DNA of 64,000 bases from Thermus antranikianii DSM 12462 (lineage in GTDB: Bacteria; Deinococcota; Deinococci; Deinococcales; Thermaceae): assembly GCF_000423905.1 (NCBI RefSeq), contig NZ_AUIW01000001.1, positions 248,001 to 312,000 of the forward strand. Reading direction: 5' to 3'. Below, in pieces: positions 8,231 to 17,277 of the stretch (the first letter of the stretch is position 1; each line of letters starts with the position of its first letter). The notes below the pieces were generated by a model. The model had not been told where the DNA came from. It made no database searches and worked only from the letters and a program-made list of their open reading frames with translations. A program made the position numbers and the translations under genes.

Positions 8231-8493
8231 TGCACCGCCAAGGAAGCCTGGGCACAACCCTTCGCTTCGGCCTCCTCTACCTCTTAGCCCTTCTCTTGGT
8301 CTTCGCCGTGGGCCACCGCAACCAAATGGAGAAGGCGCACCTGGCCAAGATGGAGGAGGAGCTCACCAGACTAAACGCCCAGGAGGAAGCCTTGCTCAAG
8401 GAGAGGTGGCAGGCCACCGAGCCCCATCGGGTGCTCTCCTGGGCCAAGGAAAAGGGCTTCGTGCCCATGAGCCAAGGGAGGTGGGCGGAGTGA
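8230..8493 (+). CDS. ftsL: FtsL-like division protein
   Basis: 87 residues: a short cytoplasmic N-terminus, one membrane helix (about residues 11-28), then a heptad-like charged segment that should form a coiled coil (E-K-A-H-L-A-K-M-E-E-E-L). Sequence similarity within FtsL is always weak; the call rests on size, topology and position between rsmH and ftsI. FtsL, FtsQ and DivIC/FtsB form the complex that activates FtsWI at the septum. The next gene starts inside its stop codon (GTGA). Confidence 0.8.
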
Positions 8494-9809
8494 CCGTAGG
8501 GGTAAACCGGGTCTCCTGGGTTTTTCTGGGGTTCGCCCTCTGGATGGCCCTCTTCGGCTTGGGCCTTTACAGCCTCATCGCCCGCCCTCCAAGGCTCTCC
8601 GCTCCCCTGCCTCCCGCCGCTCCCCCTCGAGGCACCCTGTATGCCCAGGATGGCACCCCCTTGGCCCTGGACCTCAAAGAAGGGCGCTACTACCCCTTGG
8701 GAAAAAGCGCCAGCCAGCTCCTGGGCTTCGGGGAACGGGGCACGGGGAAGGGGCTTGAGGGGCTGGAACGGGATTTGAACGGGGCCCTGGAGGCGGGCCG
8801 CTCCTTCACCCTCACCCTGGACCCCTGGATCCAAGCCCTGGCAGAGAAGGCCCTCTGGGAGGGCCTGGCACGAAGCCGGGGAGCCTTTGGCACCCTGCTG
8901 GTCATGGACCGGGAAGGCAACCTCAGGGCCGTGGCCAACGGGCCAGCCTTTGATCCTCTAGCCCCCAGGGGGGATCCCAACCGGGACATCTCCTGGCGGA
9001 ACCACGCCTTTCTCGTACCCCTGGAGCCCGGCTCCACCATGAAGGCCCTCACTGCTGCCATGCTCCTGGAGGAAGGAGTAGCCAGCCTCACCACCCGCGT
9101 GGAAGCCCCCATGCAGCGGGTGGTGGACGAATGGACCATCCGGGACGTCATTCCTCACCCCCCCATCCTCACCCTGACCGAGGTGCTTCGCTACTCCTCC
9201 AACGTGGGCATCAGCCTGCTGGCCGAGGCCCTGCCCAAGCAGGTGTTTTACCGTTATATGGAACGTCTACACCTCACCGATCCCACCCCCCTGCCCGGGG
9301 TAAGGGTGGCTAGCCCAATCGTTACCCCTCCCCACACCTGGAGCCCCGCCGCCTACGCCAACCATACCTTCGGCCAGGGTTTCCTTATCACCCCCCTTCA
9401 CCTCACCGCTGCCTTCAACACCCTGGTGGACGGCCTCTACCGCCCACCCAGGCTCTTCGCCCACCAGAAAGGCCAGGCGGAGCGGGTCTTTTCTCCCACC
9501 ACCGCCAAGGCCATCCGCCAGGCCCTGCAAGAAGGCCTTGCTCCCCGTGCCTCCCTGGCAGGGTACCCCTTGGCGGGCAAAACCGGAACCGCCCAGGTGG
9601 TGGTAAACGGAAGGTATTCCCAGGAAGTCTTCACCGCTTGGTTTGCCGGCTTCGTGCCCGGGGATGAACCCCTCTACACCGTGGTGGTGGCCGTCCACCA
9701 TCCCAAAGGAGAGATCCACGGTAGCCTGGTGGCCGCCCCCATCTTCCGGGAGGTGGCCGCCGGGCTCTTGGCGTACCGGGGCGTACCCCCCTATGCTGAA
9801 GGGCGGTGA
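8490..9809 (+). CDS. ftsI: Septal peptidoglycan transpeptidase (PBP2x/FtsI type)
   Basis: 439 residues, short for a class B penicillin-binding protein (usually 550-650). One N-terminal membrane helix is followed by a much reduced pedestal domain, then the transpeptidase domain. Active-site motifs are S-T-M-K (nucleophile Ser182, Lys185), S-S-N (237-238 region) and K-T-G (364-366). It cross-links septal peptidoglycan together with FtsW. The GTG start overlapping the ftsL stop is preceded by GGGAGG. An earlier reading from 8406 would run through ftsL. Confidence 0.93.
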   Translation: MTVGVNRVSWVFLGFALWMALFGLGLYSLIARPPRLSAPLPPAAPPRGTLYAQDGTPLALDLKEGRYYPLGKSASQLLGFGERGTGKGLEGLERDLNGALEAGRSFTLTLDPWIQALAEKALWEGLARSRGAFGTLLVMDREGNLRAVANGPAFDPLAPRGDPNRDISWRNHAFLVPLEPGSTMKALTAAMLLEEGVASLTTRVEAPMQRVVDEWTIRDVIPHPPILTLTEVLRYSSNVGISLLAEALPKQVFYRYMERLHLTDPTPLPGVRVASPIVTPPHTWSPAAYANHTFGQGFLITPLHLTAAFNTLVDGLYRPPRLFAHQKGQAERVFSPTTAKAIRQALQEGLAPRASLAGYPLAGKTGTAQVVVNGRYSQEVFTAWFAGFVPGDEPLYTVVVAVHHPKGEIHGSLVAAPIFREVAAGLLAYRGVPPYAEGR

Positions 9810-9816
9810 GTGGCTT

Positions 9817-11103
9817 GTGTATCTTCATCATGTTAGGGAAGTAACGCCGGAGTGGGTGGCCAGGGCCACCGGCGGAAGGCTTCACCCTGGGGGAAAACCC
9901 GTGCGCGACCTCCACTGGGATAGCCGCGAGACCACCCCCGGCAGTCTCTTCGTGGCCTTGCCCGGGAAACGGGTCCATGGACGGGAGTATGTGGACGAAG
10001 CCCGGGCCAAAGGAGCCCACCTGGTCCTCTCCGACCGTCCAGGACCCGCCACGGTGGAGGTGGCGGACACCCACCAAGCCCTTCTCCGCCTGGGAAGGGC
10101 CTTGCGGGAGCTCTTTCCTGGCCAGGTGGTGGCGGTGGGAGGCAGCTCGGGTAAAACCACCACCAAGGAAGCCCTGGCCCAAGGCTTGGGGTTCCCCGCT
10201 CCCCCCGGCAACCAGAACACGGCCCCGCCTCTTGCCCGCTTTCTCCTGAGGCTGGATCCCCAGGCCCCGGGTTGCGTGGTGGAGCTCGGGGTAGATCGGG
10301 TGGGCGAGATGGCCGAGCTCATGGGCCTGGCTAGGCCGCACCTTGCGGTGCTTACCGCCTTGGGAGAGGAACACCTGGAAGCCTTCGGCAGCCTCCAGGG
10401 AGTGGTGGAGGAAGAAGCAGGCCTGCTGTCCGCCCCCCAGGCCTTGGTAAGCCTCCAGGCGGCGGAGGTCCTGGAGCGCTTTGGCCTGGGCCGGGGCCTC
10501 CCCACTTACGGCTTTGGCGAGGCCACCTTCCGGGGAGAGGACCTGAGGCTTCTCCTTCACGAAAGCCGCTTCCGCTACGGGGCCCTCGAGGTCCATATCC
10601 CCTACCCCGGTATAGGCCCGGCCCTGGCCGCCTTGGCCGCCTTGGGGGTGGCGGAGATGCTGGGCCTGGATCCCAAGGAAGTGGCGGAGAGGCTAGCCCA
10701 CCTGGTGCTTCCCCCGGGGCGGATGGAGCGGCGGGAAAAGGATGGGGTGGTGTTCTTGAACGACGCGTACAACGCCAACCCCCTTTCGGTGAAAGCGGGC
10801 CTGGCCTGGCTGGCCCTGCAACCCGGCAGGAAGTGGGTGGTCTTGGGAGAGATGCGGGAGCTGGGAGAGGAAGCCCTAAGGCTTCACCTGGAAGTGGCCA
10901 AGGAAGCAGCCCGGTTGGGCCTTAAGCCCCTGTACCTGGGCCCCTACGCCAAGGACCAGGCCTCCTTAGGCGGGGAAGCGGTGGAAGGCCTCGAGGAAGC
11001 CGTAGGTTGGCTCAAGGAACGGGTTCAGCCTGGGGACCTGGTCTACCTGAAGGCCTCGAGGAGCGTGGGCCTGGAAAGGATTCTGGAGCTATGGGACGCC
11101 TGA
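9817..11103 (+). CDS. murF: UDP-MurNAc-tripeptide-D-Ala-D-Ala ligase
   Basis: About 428 residues. The N-terminal domain has D-S-R-E-T-T-P-G-S-L-F-V-A-L-P-G, the ATP-binding loop is G-G-S-S-G-K-T-T-T-K-E, and the C-terminal domain has N-D-A-Y-N-A-N-P, all specific to MurF. It adds D-Ala-D-Ala to the nucleotide tripeptide, the last cytoplasmic step. I prefer the GTG at 9817, 7 nt after the ftsI stop; an in-frame ATG at 9793 would overlap ftsI but has no ribosome-binding site. murE, normally the gene before murF, is missing here. Confidence 0.94.
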   Translation: MYLHHVREVTPEWVARATGGRLHPGGKPVRDLHWDSRETTPGSLFVALPGKRVHGREYVDEARAKGAHLVLSDRPGPATVEVADTHQALLRLGRALRELFPGQVVAVGGSSGKTTTKEALAQGLGFPAPPGNQNTAPPLARFLLRLDPQAPGCVVELGVDRVGEMAELMGLARPHLAVLTALGEEHLEAFGSLQGVVEEEAGLLSAPQALVSLQAAEVLERFGLGRGLPTYGFGEATFRGEDLRLLLHESRFRYGALEVHIPYPGIGPALAALAALGVAEMLGLDPKEVAERLAHLVLPPGRMERREKDGVVFLNDAYNANPLSVKAGLAWLALQPGRKWVVLGEMRELGEEALRLHLEVAKEAARLGLKPLYLGPYAKDQASLGGEAVEGLEEAVGWLKERVQPGDLVYLKASRSVGLERILELWDA

Positions 11104-11798
11104 ACGCCCTGCCCCTTCTCGCCCTCCTCAGCGCCTGTGCTCCCCTCCAGGCCACCGCCCCCCTGCTTCCCTACCCAGGCGGCTTCGCCGAGGGAGGGTG
11201 GGTGACGGGCCGCTTCTTTGTGGCCCTGCCAGGGGCTCCCCTCTTGCTGGATGCTGACCAGCAAAGCTTCTATGCCGCCTACCCGTACCAGCTTCTCATC
11301 TACCGGGATGGTCTTTGGCAAAGCCTTCCCCTGCCGGGCATCCCACGATTTCTTAGGGCTTCTTCAGGGAAAGTGGTGGTGGGGCTAGGAGAAGGCGTGT
11401 ACACGGAGGAAGGATTTCTCCCCTACCCTGCCCGGGACGCCGCCTGGAGCCAAGAAGGGCTCTTCTGGGTAGGAGAAAAGGGGCTTTACCGGGAAGCCAT
11501 CCTTCTCCGCCCGGGGGCTTTCTCCCAAGTGGTGGCCTTGGACACCGGGGTGGTAGCCCTGGGCCAGGAAGCCTACTTCTACCCGGAAGGCCTCCTCCTC
11601 CCCCTGCCCCAGGTTGTCCGCAAAGCCCAGGCCGGGGCCTGCGGGGTGGTGGCCCTCATGAAGGGCTGGGTCTACTTGGTGCGGCCCGAGGGAGCCAAAC
11701 CGGTGGCGGAGGCCCAGGACTTTGCCGCCTGGGGAGAAACCCTCTACCTCATCCCGGGCAGGCGGGTGGTTTCCTGCAAGGAGGTGGTATGGCCCTAG
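11091..11798 (+). CDS. Predicted lipoprotein of unknown function inside the dcw cluster
   Basis: 235 residues with a lipoprotein signal: basic start, hydrophobic stretch, and lipobox L-L-S-A-C with Cys16. The mature part is rich in short repeats of aromatic and glycine residues (Y-R-D-G-L-W, E-G-L-F-W-V-G, K-G-W-V-Y-L-V), which look like beta-propeller blades, but I cannot assign a family. It overlaps murF by 13 nt and mraY by 10 nt, so it is made with the murein enzymes. An envelope-anchored role in wall synthesis or division is plausible from context only. Confidence 0.8.
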   Translation: MGRLNALPLLALLSACAPLQATAPLLPYPGGFAEGGWVTGRFFVALPGAPLLLDADQQSFYAAYPYQLLIYRDGLWQSLPLPGIPRFLRASSGKVVVGLGEGVYTEEGFLPYPARDAAWSQEGLFWVGEKGLYREAILLRPGAFSQVVALDTGVVALGQEAYFYPEGLLLPLPQVVRKAQAGACGVVALMKGWVYLVRPEGAKPVAEAQDFAAWGETLYLIPGRRVVSCKEVVWP

Positions 11799-12646
11799 CC
11801 CTTCTCCTCTCCTGGTTCCTCACCGCAGTCTGGATCGTGTTCATGAGAAGCCTGGGCCTGGGCAAGAAGGTGCGTACCGACGGGCCTCAAAGCCACCTGG
11901 CCAAGCAGGGTACCCCCAGCATGGGGGGTGTGGCCTTCCTCCTGGCGGGCTTTCTGGCCTACAGCCTGATAGGGCGGGACGGGTTCGCCGGCCTTTGGCT
12001 GCTGGGCCTGGGCTTCGCCCTCCTGGGGCTTTTGGACGACCTAGCGGGAAGCCTCGCCCGGCCCCTAAGGGCCCGCGAGAAACTCGCCCTGCAAACCCTC
12101 ATGGCCCTGATCTTTGCCCTTTGGGCAGTGCGGCAGGTGGCCTACACTCCCTGGCCCCTTGCGGATGTGCTCCTTATCCTCCTGGCGGTGGTGGGCGCGG
12201 CCAATGCCTTCAACTTCACGGATGGCCTGGATGGGCTTTTAGCCAGCATCGCCGCCGTGCTCCTTCTTCCCTTTTACCCTTACCCCTTTGCCCAAACCCT
12301 CCTGGGCGCCCTCCTGGGATTCCTCTGGCACAACGCCCCCCGGGCCAAGGTCTTCATGGGGGACACGGGAAGCCAAGCCCTGGGGGCCATACTGGCCGGG
12401 CTTTTCACCCTTACGGGAAAGCTTTGGCTTCTACCCTTGGCAGGCATCATCCCCGTACTGGAGGTGCTCTCCGTGGTGGTTCAGGTCCTCTACTTCCGGA
12501 GGACGGGGAAGCGCCTTCTGCGCATGAGCCCCCTGCACCACCACCTGGAGCTTTCCGGATGGGAGGAAAGCAAGATCGTCTTCCGCTTCACCGTCCTCAC
12601 CGCCTTGGCCACGGCCTTGGCCTTCAGCCTGGGGGGAGGAGCATGA
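11789..12646 (+). CDS. mraY: Phospho-MurNAc-pentapeptide translocase
   Basis: 285 residues, shorter than the ~360 of E. coli but with the core intact and about 9-10 membrane helices. Signatures are G-T-P-S-M-G-G, N-A-F-N-F-T-D-G-L-D-G-L (catalytic aspartates), V-F-M-G-D-T-G-S, and M-S-P-L-H-H-H-L-E. MraY transfers phospho-MurNAc-pentapeptide to undecaprenyl phosphate to make lipid I. The ATG has GGAGGTGGT upstream. The stop overlaps the murD start as ATGA. Confidence 0.96.
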   Translation: MALALLLSWFLTAVWIVFMRSLGLGKKVRTDGPQSHLAKQGTPSMGGVAFLLAGFLAYSLIGRDGFAGLWLLGLGFALLGLLDDLAGSLARPLRAREKLALQTLMALIFALWAVRQVAYTPWPLADVLLILLAVVGAANAFNFTDGLDGLLASIAAVLLLPFYPYPFAQTLLGALLGFLWHNAPRAKVFMGDTGSQALGAILAGLFTLTGKLWLLPLAGIIPVLEVLSVVVQVLYFRRTGKRLLRMSPLHHHLELSGWEESKIVFRFTVLTALATALAFSLGGGA

Positions 12647-13896
12647 TCCTGGTCTATGGGCTGGGACGAAGCGGACTTGGGGTTCTGCGCTTCTTGAGGA
12701 AGCGGGGACTCCCCGCCCGCTTCTACGACGACCGTCCCAAGGAAATGGAGGTGCAGGAGGCTTTGAACCTGGGCTTCACCCCGGACTGGAACCTGGAGGG
12801 GGACTACCCGGAGGTGGTGGCCGCCCCCGGGGTACCCCTCTCCCACCCCCATCTCGAGGCCCTGAAGGCCCGCGGGGCCCTGATCCTTGGGGAAGCGGAG
12901 CTGGCCTACCGCCTCTCCCCCACCCCCATCATCGGCATCACCGGCACCGCCGGCAAAACCTCCACCACCCTCTTCACCGCCCACCTCCTTAGGGGGCAGG
13001 GGCTTAGGGCCCTCGAGGGGGGCAACGTGGATCCCCCCCTGGTGAGCGTGGTGGACGAGGCCGAGGTGGCGGTGGCCGAGCTTTCCAGCTTCCAGCTGGA
13101 AAGGATCCACGCCTTCCGCCCCCGGGTGGCGGTCCTCCTCAACCTGGGGGTGGACCACCTGGACCGGCACGGAAGCGTGGAAGCCTACCACCAGGCCAAG
13201 CTGAACCTCCTCAAGAACCTCACCCCCGAGGACGCCCTGGTCTACAACGAAGGGGACCCCAAGGTGCGGCAGGCGGCCCTGGCCTCCCCTGCCCGGCTCT
13301 ACCCCTTTACCCCCGGGAACTCCCCCAGGGAAACCAACCTGAGGGCGGCCCTCGAGGCGACCCGGGCCTACCTGGAACTCCTGGGCCGCCCCTTGAACAC
13401 CGATCTTCTTCAAGAAAGCTTAAAAACCCTCCCCTCCCCTCCCCATCGCTTCCAGATCTTTGCCAGGAAGGGGGAGGTGGTTTTCATCGATGATTCCATC
13501 GCCACCCGCACTCCCTCGGTGGCCGCTGCCCTGGAAGCTGCCCCGGCCCCCATCGCCTGGATCCTGGGTGGGGAGGACAAGGGAGCCGACCTCGAGCCCC
13601 TACGCCCCCTCCTTTCCCGGGTACGGGTGGTTTTGGCCATCGGCCGGGATGGCCCCAAGATGGCCGAGGCCTTAGGGGGTGGGGTGGAGGTGGTGGTCCT
13701 CCCCCAGGCCGATGGGCGGGCCGCCCTACGGCAAGCGGTGGCCGAGGCCTTAAAGCGCCTGGAACGGGGAAGCGTCCTCCTGGCTCCCCTGGCCGCCAGC
13801 TTCGATCAGTTCAGGGACTACCAGGACCGCGCCCAGGCCTTCCGGGAAGCGGTCTACGCCCTAGGAGGTGAGCCATGGACCCCGTCCTCCTCTTAA
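12643..13896 (+). CDS. murD: UDP-MurNAc-L-Ala:D-Glu ligase
   Basis: 417 residues. The N-terminal nucleotide-binding fold starts V-Y-G-L-G-R-S-G-L-G-V; the ATP loop is G-I-T-G-T-A-G-K-T-S-T-T; and the Mur ligase blocks N-L-G-V-D-H-L-D-R-H and D-D-S-I-A-T-R-T-P are present. It adds D-glutamate to UDP-MurNAc-L-Ala. The ATG overlaps the mraY stop and follows GGGGGGAGGAGC. The last 22 nt overlap ftsW. Confidence 0.96.
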   Translation: MILVYGLGRSGLGVLRFLRKRGLPARFYDDRPKEMEVQEALNLGFTPDWNLEGDYPEVVAAPGVPLSHPHLEALKARGALILGEAELAYRLSPTPIIGITGTAGKTSTTLFTAHLLRGQGLRALEGGNVDPPLVSVVDEAEVAVAELSSFQLERIHAFRPRVAVLLNLGVDHLDRHGSVEAYHQAKLNLLKNLTPEDALVYNEGDPKVRQAALASPARLYPFTPGNSPRETNLRAALEATRAYLELLGRPLNTDLLQESLKTLPSPPHRFQIFARKGEVVFIDDSIATRTPSVAAALEAAPAPIAWILGGEDKGADLEPLRPLLSRVRVVLAIGRDGPKMAEALGGGVEVVVLPQADGRAALRQAVAEALKRLERGSVLLAPLAASFDQFRDYQDRAQAFREAVYALGGEPWTPSSS

Positions 13897-14933
13897 GCGC
13901 CCTTCTCCTCATGGCCTTCGGCCTCCTGGGCGTGGGGGTGGCCGAGCCAAACCTCCTCCCAAACCATCTCCTTCGCATCAGCGTGGCGCTTGGGGCCATG
14001 ATCCTGGGCCTTCTCCTGCCTCCCGAAAGGCTCCTTCGCCATGCCCGCTTCCTGCTTGTCGCCACCATGGTTCTCCTCGTGGCGGTCCTCATCGTGGGAA
14101 GCGGCCCAGGAGGAGTACGGCGGTGGTTTTACCTGGGGCCCTTAGCCTTCCAGCCCTCGGAACTCGCCAAGGTGGTGCTGGTCTACTACCTGGCCTCCTT
14201 CGTGGGGCGAAAGGGAAACGACTACCCCATTGTGGGCGCCGCGGGCTTGGTGGGCCTCGCCGCAGGGTTGGTGCTGGTGGAACCCGACTTCGCCACTGCC
14301 CTCTTCCTGGTAACCCTGGCTGGCCTCCTCTTTATCCTTGCGGGGGTACCCTGGCGGAGGCTCATCATGGTGAGCCTGGCGGGGGCCATGGCCCTAGCCC
14401 CCTTCTCCGGCCTCTACTTCGCCCGCTTCCGCTATGTGTCCGAGCGTTTCACAAGCTTCTTGGATTATCTCCAGGGCGAAGCCAACCCTTCCCAGACCGC
14501 CTACCAGGTTCTCCAAGCCCAAAAGGCCTTGATCCTGGCCGGTCCCCTTGGCCAGGGTCCTTCGGGCAACCTGCCGCACCTGCCCGAGGCCCACAACGAC
14601 ATGGTCTTTGCCAGCGTGGTCTTCGCCACCGGCTGGCTGGGAGGGTTCATGGTGCTCTTGCTCTACTTCCTTCTCTTCGCCCGGGGACTCTCCCTGGCCC
14701 TCAGGCTTCCTGGACCCTTGGGGTTGGTGGCCATGGGCCTTACCCTTTACCTCACCCTGCAGGCCGCCTTGAACATCGGGGTGACCGTGGGATTCCTGCC
14801 GGTCACGGGGGTACCTCTCCCCCTGGTTTCCTATGGGGGAAGCTCCCTTTTGGTTTCCGGCTTCGCCGTGGGGGCCCTGATGCGCCTGGCCCGGGAAGCG
14901 CCCAGGAAGGGGGTGGGGCCATGGTCCTCCTGA
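13875..14933 (+). CDS. ftsW: SEDS glycosyltransferase FtsW
   Basis: 352 residues with around ten membrane helices. SEDS signatures are F-Q-P-S-E-L-A-K, E-P-D-F-A-T-A, the E-A-H-N-D-M/V-F segment in the large loop, and the C-terminal G-V-P-L-P-L-V-S-Y-G-G-S-S-L. It polymerises lipid II at the septum with FtsI. The acidic residue in the loop that is catalytic in RodA/FtsW appears retained. The ribosome-binding site GGAGGTGAGCC lies inside murD, and murG begins 13 nt before its end. Confidence 0.95.
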   Translation: MDPVLLLSALLLMAFGLLGVGVAEPNLLPNHLLRISVALGAMILGLLLPPERLLRHARFLLVATMVLLVAVLIVGSGPGGVRRWFYLGPLAFQPSELAKVVLVYYLASFVGRKGNDYPIVGAAGLVGLAAGLVLVEPDFATALFLVTLAGLLFILAGVPWRRLIMVSLAGAMALAPFSGLYFARFRYVSERFTSFLDYLQGEANPSQTAYQVLQAQKALILAGPLGQGPSGNLPHLPEAHNDMVFASVVFATGWLGGFMVLLLYFLLFARGLSLALRLPGPLGLVAMGLTLYLTLQAALNIGVTVGFLPVTGVPLPLVSYGGSSLLVSGFAVGALMRLAREAPRKGVGPWSS

Positions 14934-15940
14934 CCGGGGGCGGAACCGGGGGGCACCTTTTCCCCGCCTTGGCGGTGGCGGAGGAACTTAGGAAGCGGGG
15001 CCTCGAGGTCTTCTACCTGGGAAGCCAAGGGGGCCTCGAGGCCCGCCTCCTCCCCGAGACCTCTATCCCCCACGCCTTGATCCCCGCAGGCAAGCTGGAC
15101 CGGAGTGCCTTCAAACCAAAGGAAGCCCAGAAACTCCTCCTAGGCCTTGGGGCCGCCTGGCGGCTTCTCGCCGAGAGAAGGCCCAGGGCCATCCTCTCCA
15201 CCGGAGGGTATGCCGGGTTTCCCGGGGCCATGGTGGGGGAACTTAAGGGGATTCCCGTCCTCCTCCACGAGCAAAACGCCAAGCTGGGTCTGGCCATAAG
15301 GCTCCTCGCCCCCATGGCCCGGGGTCTTGCCCTCTCCGTGCCGGTAACCCTTTCCCCTGGGCTTGCCCGCAAGGCCCGGGTCACCGGTTACCCCGTGCGG
15401 GAGGTACGCTACCCCAAGGCCGAGGCCAAGGCCAGGCTGGGCTTTCCCCCGGACAAGCCCTTGCTCCTCATTCTCGGGGGAAGCCAGGGCAGCCTGGAAC
15501 TCAACGAGAAGCTCCCTCCCCTGCTGAAACCCCTAAACCTCCCTGTCCTTCACCAGCTGGGGGAGCGCTGGCTGGAGCGCTACCGGCATCTGGAGGAAGA
15601 GGACTACCGGGTTGCGGGGTTCGTGGACACCCCCTTGGCCATGAGCGCCGCGGATCTCCTCCTCGCCCGGGCCGGGGCGGGCACCCTGGCGGAAGCCGCC
15701 TACCACCGCCTGCCCGCCTTGCTGTTTCCCCTTTCCCCCAGCCTGGACGGAGGTGCCCAGGCGGCCAACGCCCAAGTCTACCGGCAGGCAGGCGGGGCGG
15801 AGCTTGGGGATCTGGCGAGGCTTGCCAAGCAGGTGGAAGGGATCCTGTCCCACCCCGAGCCCTACCGGGAGGGTATGGCCCGCCTTTCCCCTGAGGGCGC
15901 CGCGGGCAGACTTGCAGATTGGCTGGAGGAATTCCTATGA
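14921..15940 (+). CDS. murG: Lipid II-forming GlcNAc transferase
   Basis: 339 residues of the GT28 family. G-G-G-T-G-G-H-L-F-P-A-L-A at the N-terminus (lipid I side), H-E-Q-N-A near residue 109, the G-G-S-Q-G-S nucleotide loop, and A-D-L-L-L-A-R-A-G-A-G-T-L-A-E are all family motifs. It adds GlcNAc from UDP-GlcNAc to lipid I on the inner membrane face. It overlaps ftsW by 13 nt and murC by ATGA. Confidence 0.96.
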   Translation: MVLLTGGGTGGHLFPALAVAEELRKRGLEVFYLGSQGGLEARLLPETSIPHALIPAGKLDRSAFKPKEAQKLLLGLGAAWRLLAERRPRAILSTGGYAGFPGAMVGELKGIPVLLHEQNAKLGLAIRLLAPMARGLALSVPVTLSPGLARKARVTGYPVREVRYPKAEAKARLGFPPDKPLLLILGGSQGSLELNEKLPPLLKPLNLPVLHQLGERWLERYRHLEEEDYRVAGFVDTPLAMSAADLLLARAGAGTLAEAAYHRLPALLFPLSPSLDGGAQAANAQVYRQAGGAELGDLARLAKQVEGILSHPEPYREGMARLSPEGAAGRLADWLEEFL

Positions 15941-17277
15941 CACGGGTACACATCATGGGCCTCGAGGGAGTGGGCATGAGCGCCTTGGCCCGCCTCCTAC
16001 TGGGAGAAGGAATAGAAGTAACCGGGTGCGACCTAGCCCCTGGCCGGCGGGCGGAAAGCCTAGGGGTCCCGGTCCATAGGGGCCACGATCCTGCCCATCT
16101 CCGGAAGGAGGACACCCTGGTGGTTCCCACCCCCATCTCCCTGGACCACCCCGAGGTGGAGGAAGCCAGGCGCAAGGGAATGCGGGTGCTGAGGAGGATG
16201 GAGCTTCTTGCCCATCTGCTAAGGCAAAGACCCTCCTTGGGGGTCACCGGTACCCACGGCAAGACCACCACCACGGGGATGCTGGCCAGCATCCTCCTGG
16301 CCGCGGGCCTGGATCCCTGGGTGCTCCTCGGGGGCGAGCTCTCCCTCCTACCTGGAAACGCCCGCTTCGGCCTCGGCCCCCGCCTGGCGGAGGTGGACGA
16401 GTCCGATCCCCTCTTCCAGGAGGTGGAGGTGGCGGTGGCAGTGGCCACCAACCTCGAGGCGGACCACATCGCCCCCGCCGGGCAAAGGGCCCCCAACTAC
16501 CATGCGAGCCTGGAGGAGTTGGAAAAAGCCATGCGGGGCTTTTTGAGCAGGGCCAAGACGGTGGTGGTGCCCACCTTCGACCCCAGGCTTCTAAGGCTTT
16601 CCCAGGGACTCCCCAGGAAACTTTTCGGAGAGGGAGGGGACCTTTGGGCCGAGGAAACCGAGCTTGGACCCACGGGAAGCCGTTTCCAACTCGTGTACCA
16701 AGGCCGGACCCTGGGGGAGGCTAGGCTCCAAGTCCCGGGCGCTCACAACGTGCAAAACGCCCTGGCTGCCGCCTTAGCCGCCCTAAGCTTCGGGGTGGAA
16801 CCCAGGGCCATCCTCGAGGGCCTGGCCCTTTTCCCGGGGGTGGGGCGCCGGTTCCAAAAAATTGGGGAGGTACGGGGTGCATGGGTGGTGGACGATTACG
16901 CCCACCACCCCACGGAGGTGAAGGCCACCTTGGCCACCGCCAAGCTCCTGGGCCGCCGGATACGGGTGCTCTTCCAACCCCACCGCCTCCTCCGTACCCA
17001 GGAGCTTTGGGAAGGCTTTGCCGAGGCCCTATCCTCCGCGCACGAGGTGGTGGTTCTTCCCGTGTACACCGCGGGGGAAAAGGCGGGTATCTCCCCCGAA
17101 GCCCTTTCCCGAAGGATCGCCGAACGGCTTCTGGCCCTGGGGAAATCCGCCCGTTTTCTGGACAAGGAGGAGGCCCTGGCCTACGCCAGGGCCACCGCCG
17201 CTCCCCAGGACCTCTGGCTCACCTTGGGAGCAGGGGACGTGACGGAACTCGCCTGGAGGCTCGTCCATGAGGGTTGA
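15937..17277 (+). CDS. murC: UDP-MurNAc:L-alanine ligase
   Basis: 446 residues. The N-terminus reads V-H-I-M-G-L-E-G-V-G-M-S-A-L-A, the ATP loop is G-V-T-G-T-H-G-K-T-T-T-T-G-M, followed by E-V-D-E-S-D-P and D-D-Y-A-H-H-P-T-E-V-K, which together define MurC. It attaches the first residue of the stem peptide. The start at 15937 is set by GGAGGA and by the ATGA overlap with murG; the longer frame from 15919 has no such support. The end overlaps murB by 11 nt. Confidence 0.96.
   Translation: MTRVHIMGLEGVGMSALARLLLGEGIEVTGCDLAPGRRAESLGVPVHRGHDPAHLRKEDTLVVPTPISLDHPEVEEARRKGMRVLRRMELLAHLLRQRPSLGVTGTHGKTTTTGMLASILLAAGLDPWVLLGGELSLLPGNARFGLGPRLAEVDESDPLFQEVEVAVAVATNLEADHIAPAGQRAPNYHASLEELEKAMRGFLSRAKTVVVPTFDPRLLRLSQGLPRKLFGEGGDLWAEETELGPTGSRFQLVYQGRTLGEARLQVPGAHNVQNALAAALAALSFGVEPRAILEGLALFPGVGRRFQKIGEVRGAWVVDDYAHHPTEVKATLATAKLLGRRIRVLFQPHRLLRTQELWEGFAEALSSAHEVVVLPVYTAGEKAGISPEALSRRIAERLLALGKSARFLDKEEALAYARATAAPQDLWLTLGAGDVTELAWRLVHEG

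Noticed and set aside
9793-9816. ATG at 9793 as murF start
   Set aside because: No ribosome-binding site and a 17-nt overlap with ftsI; the GTG at 9817 is better placed, though both remain possible.
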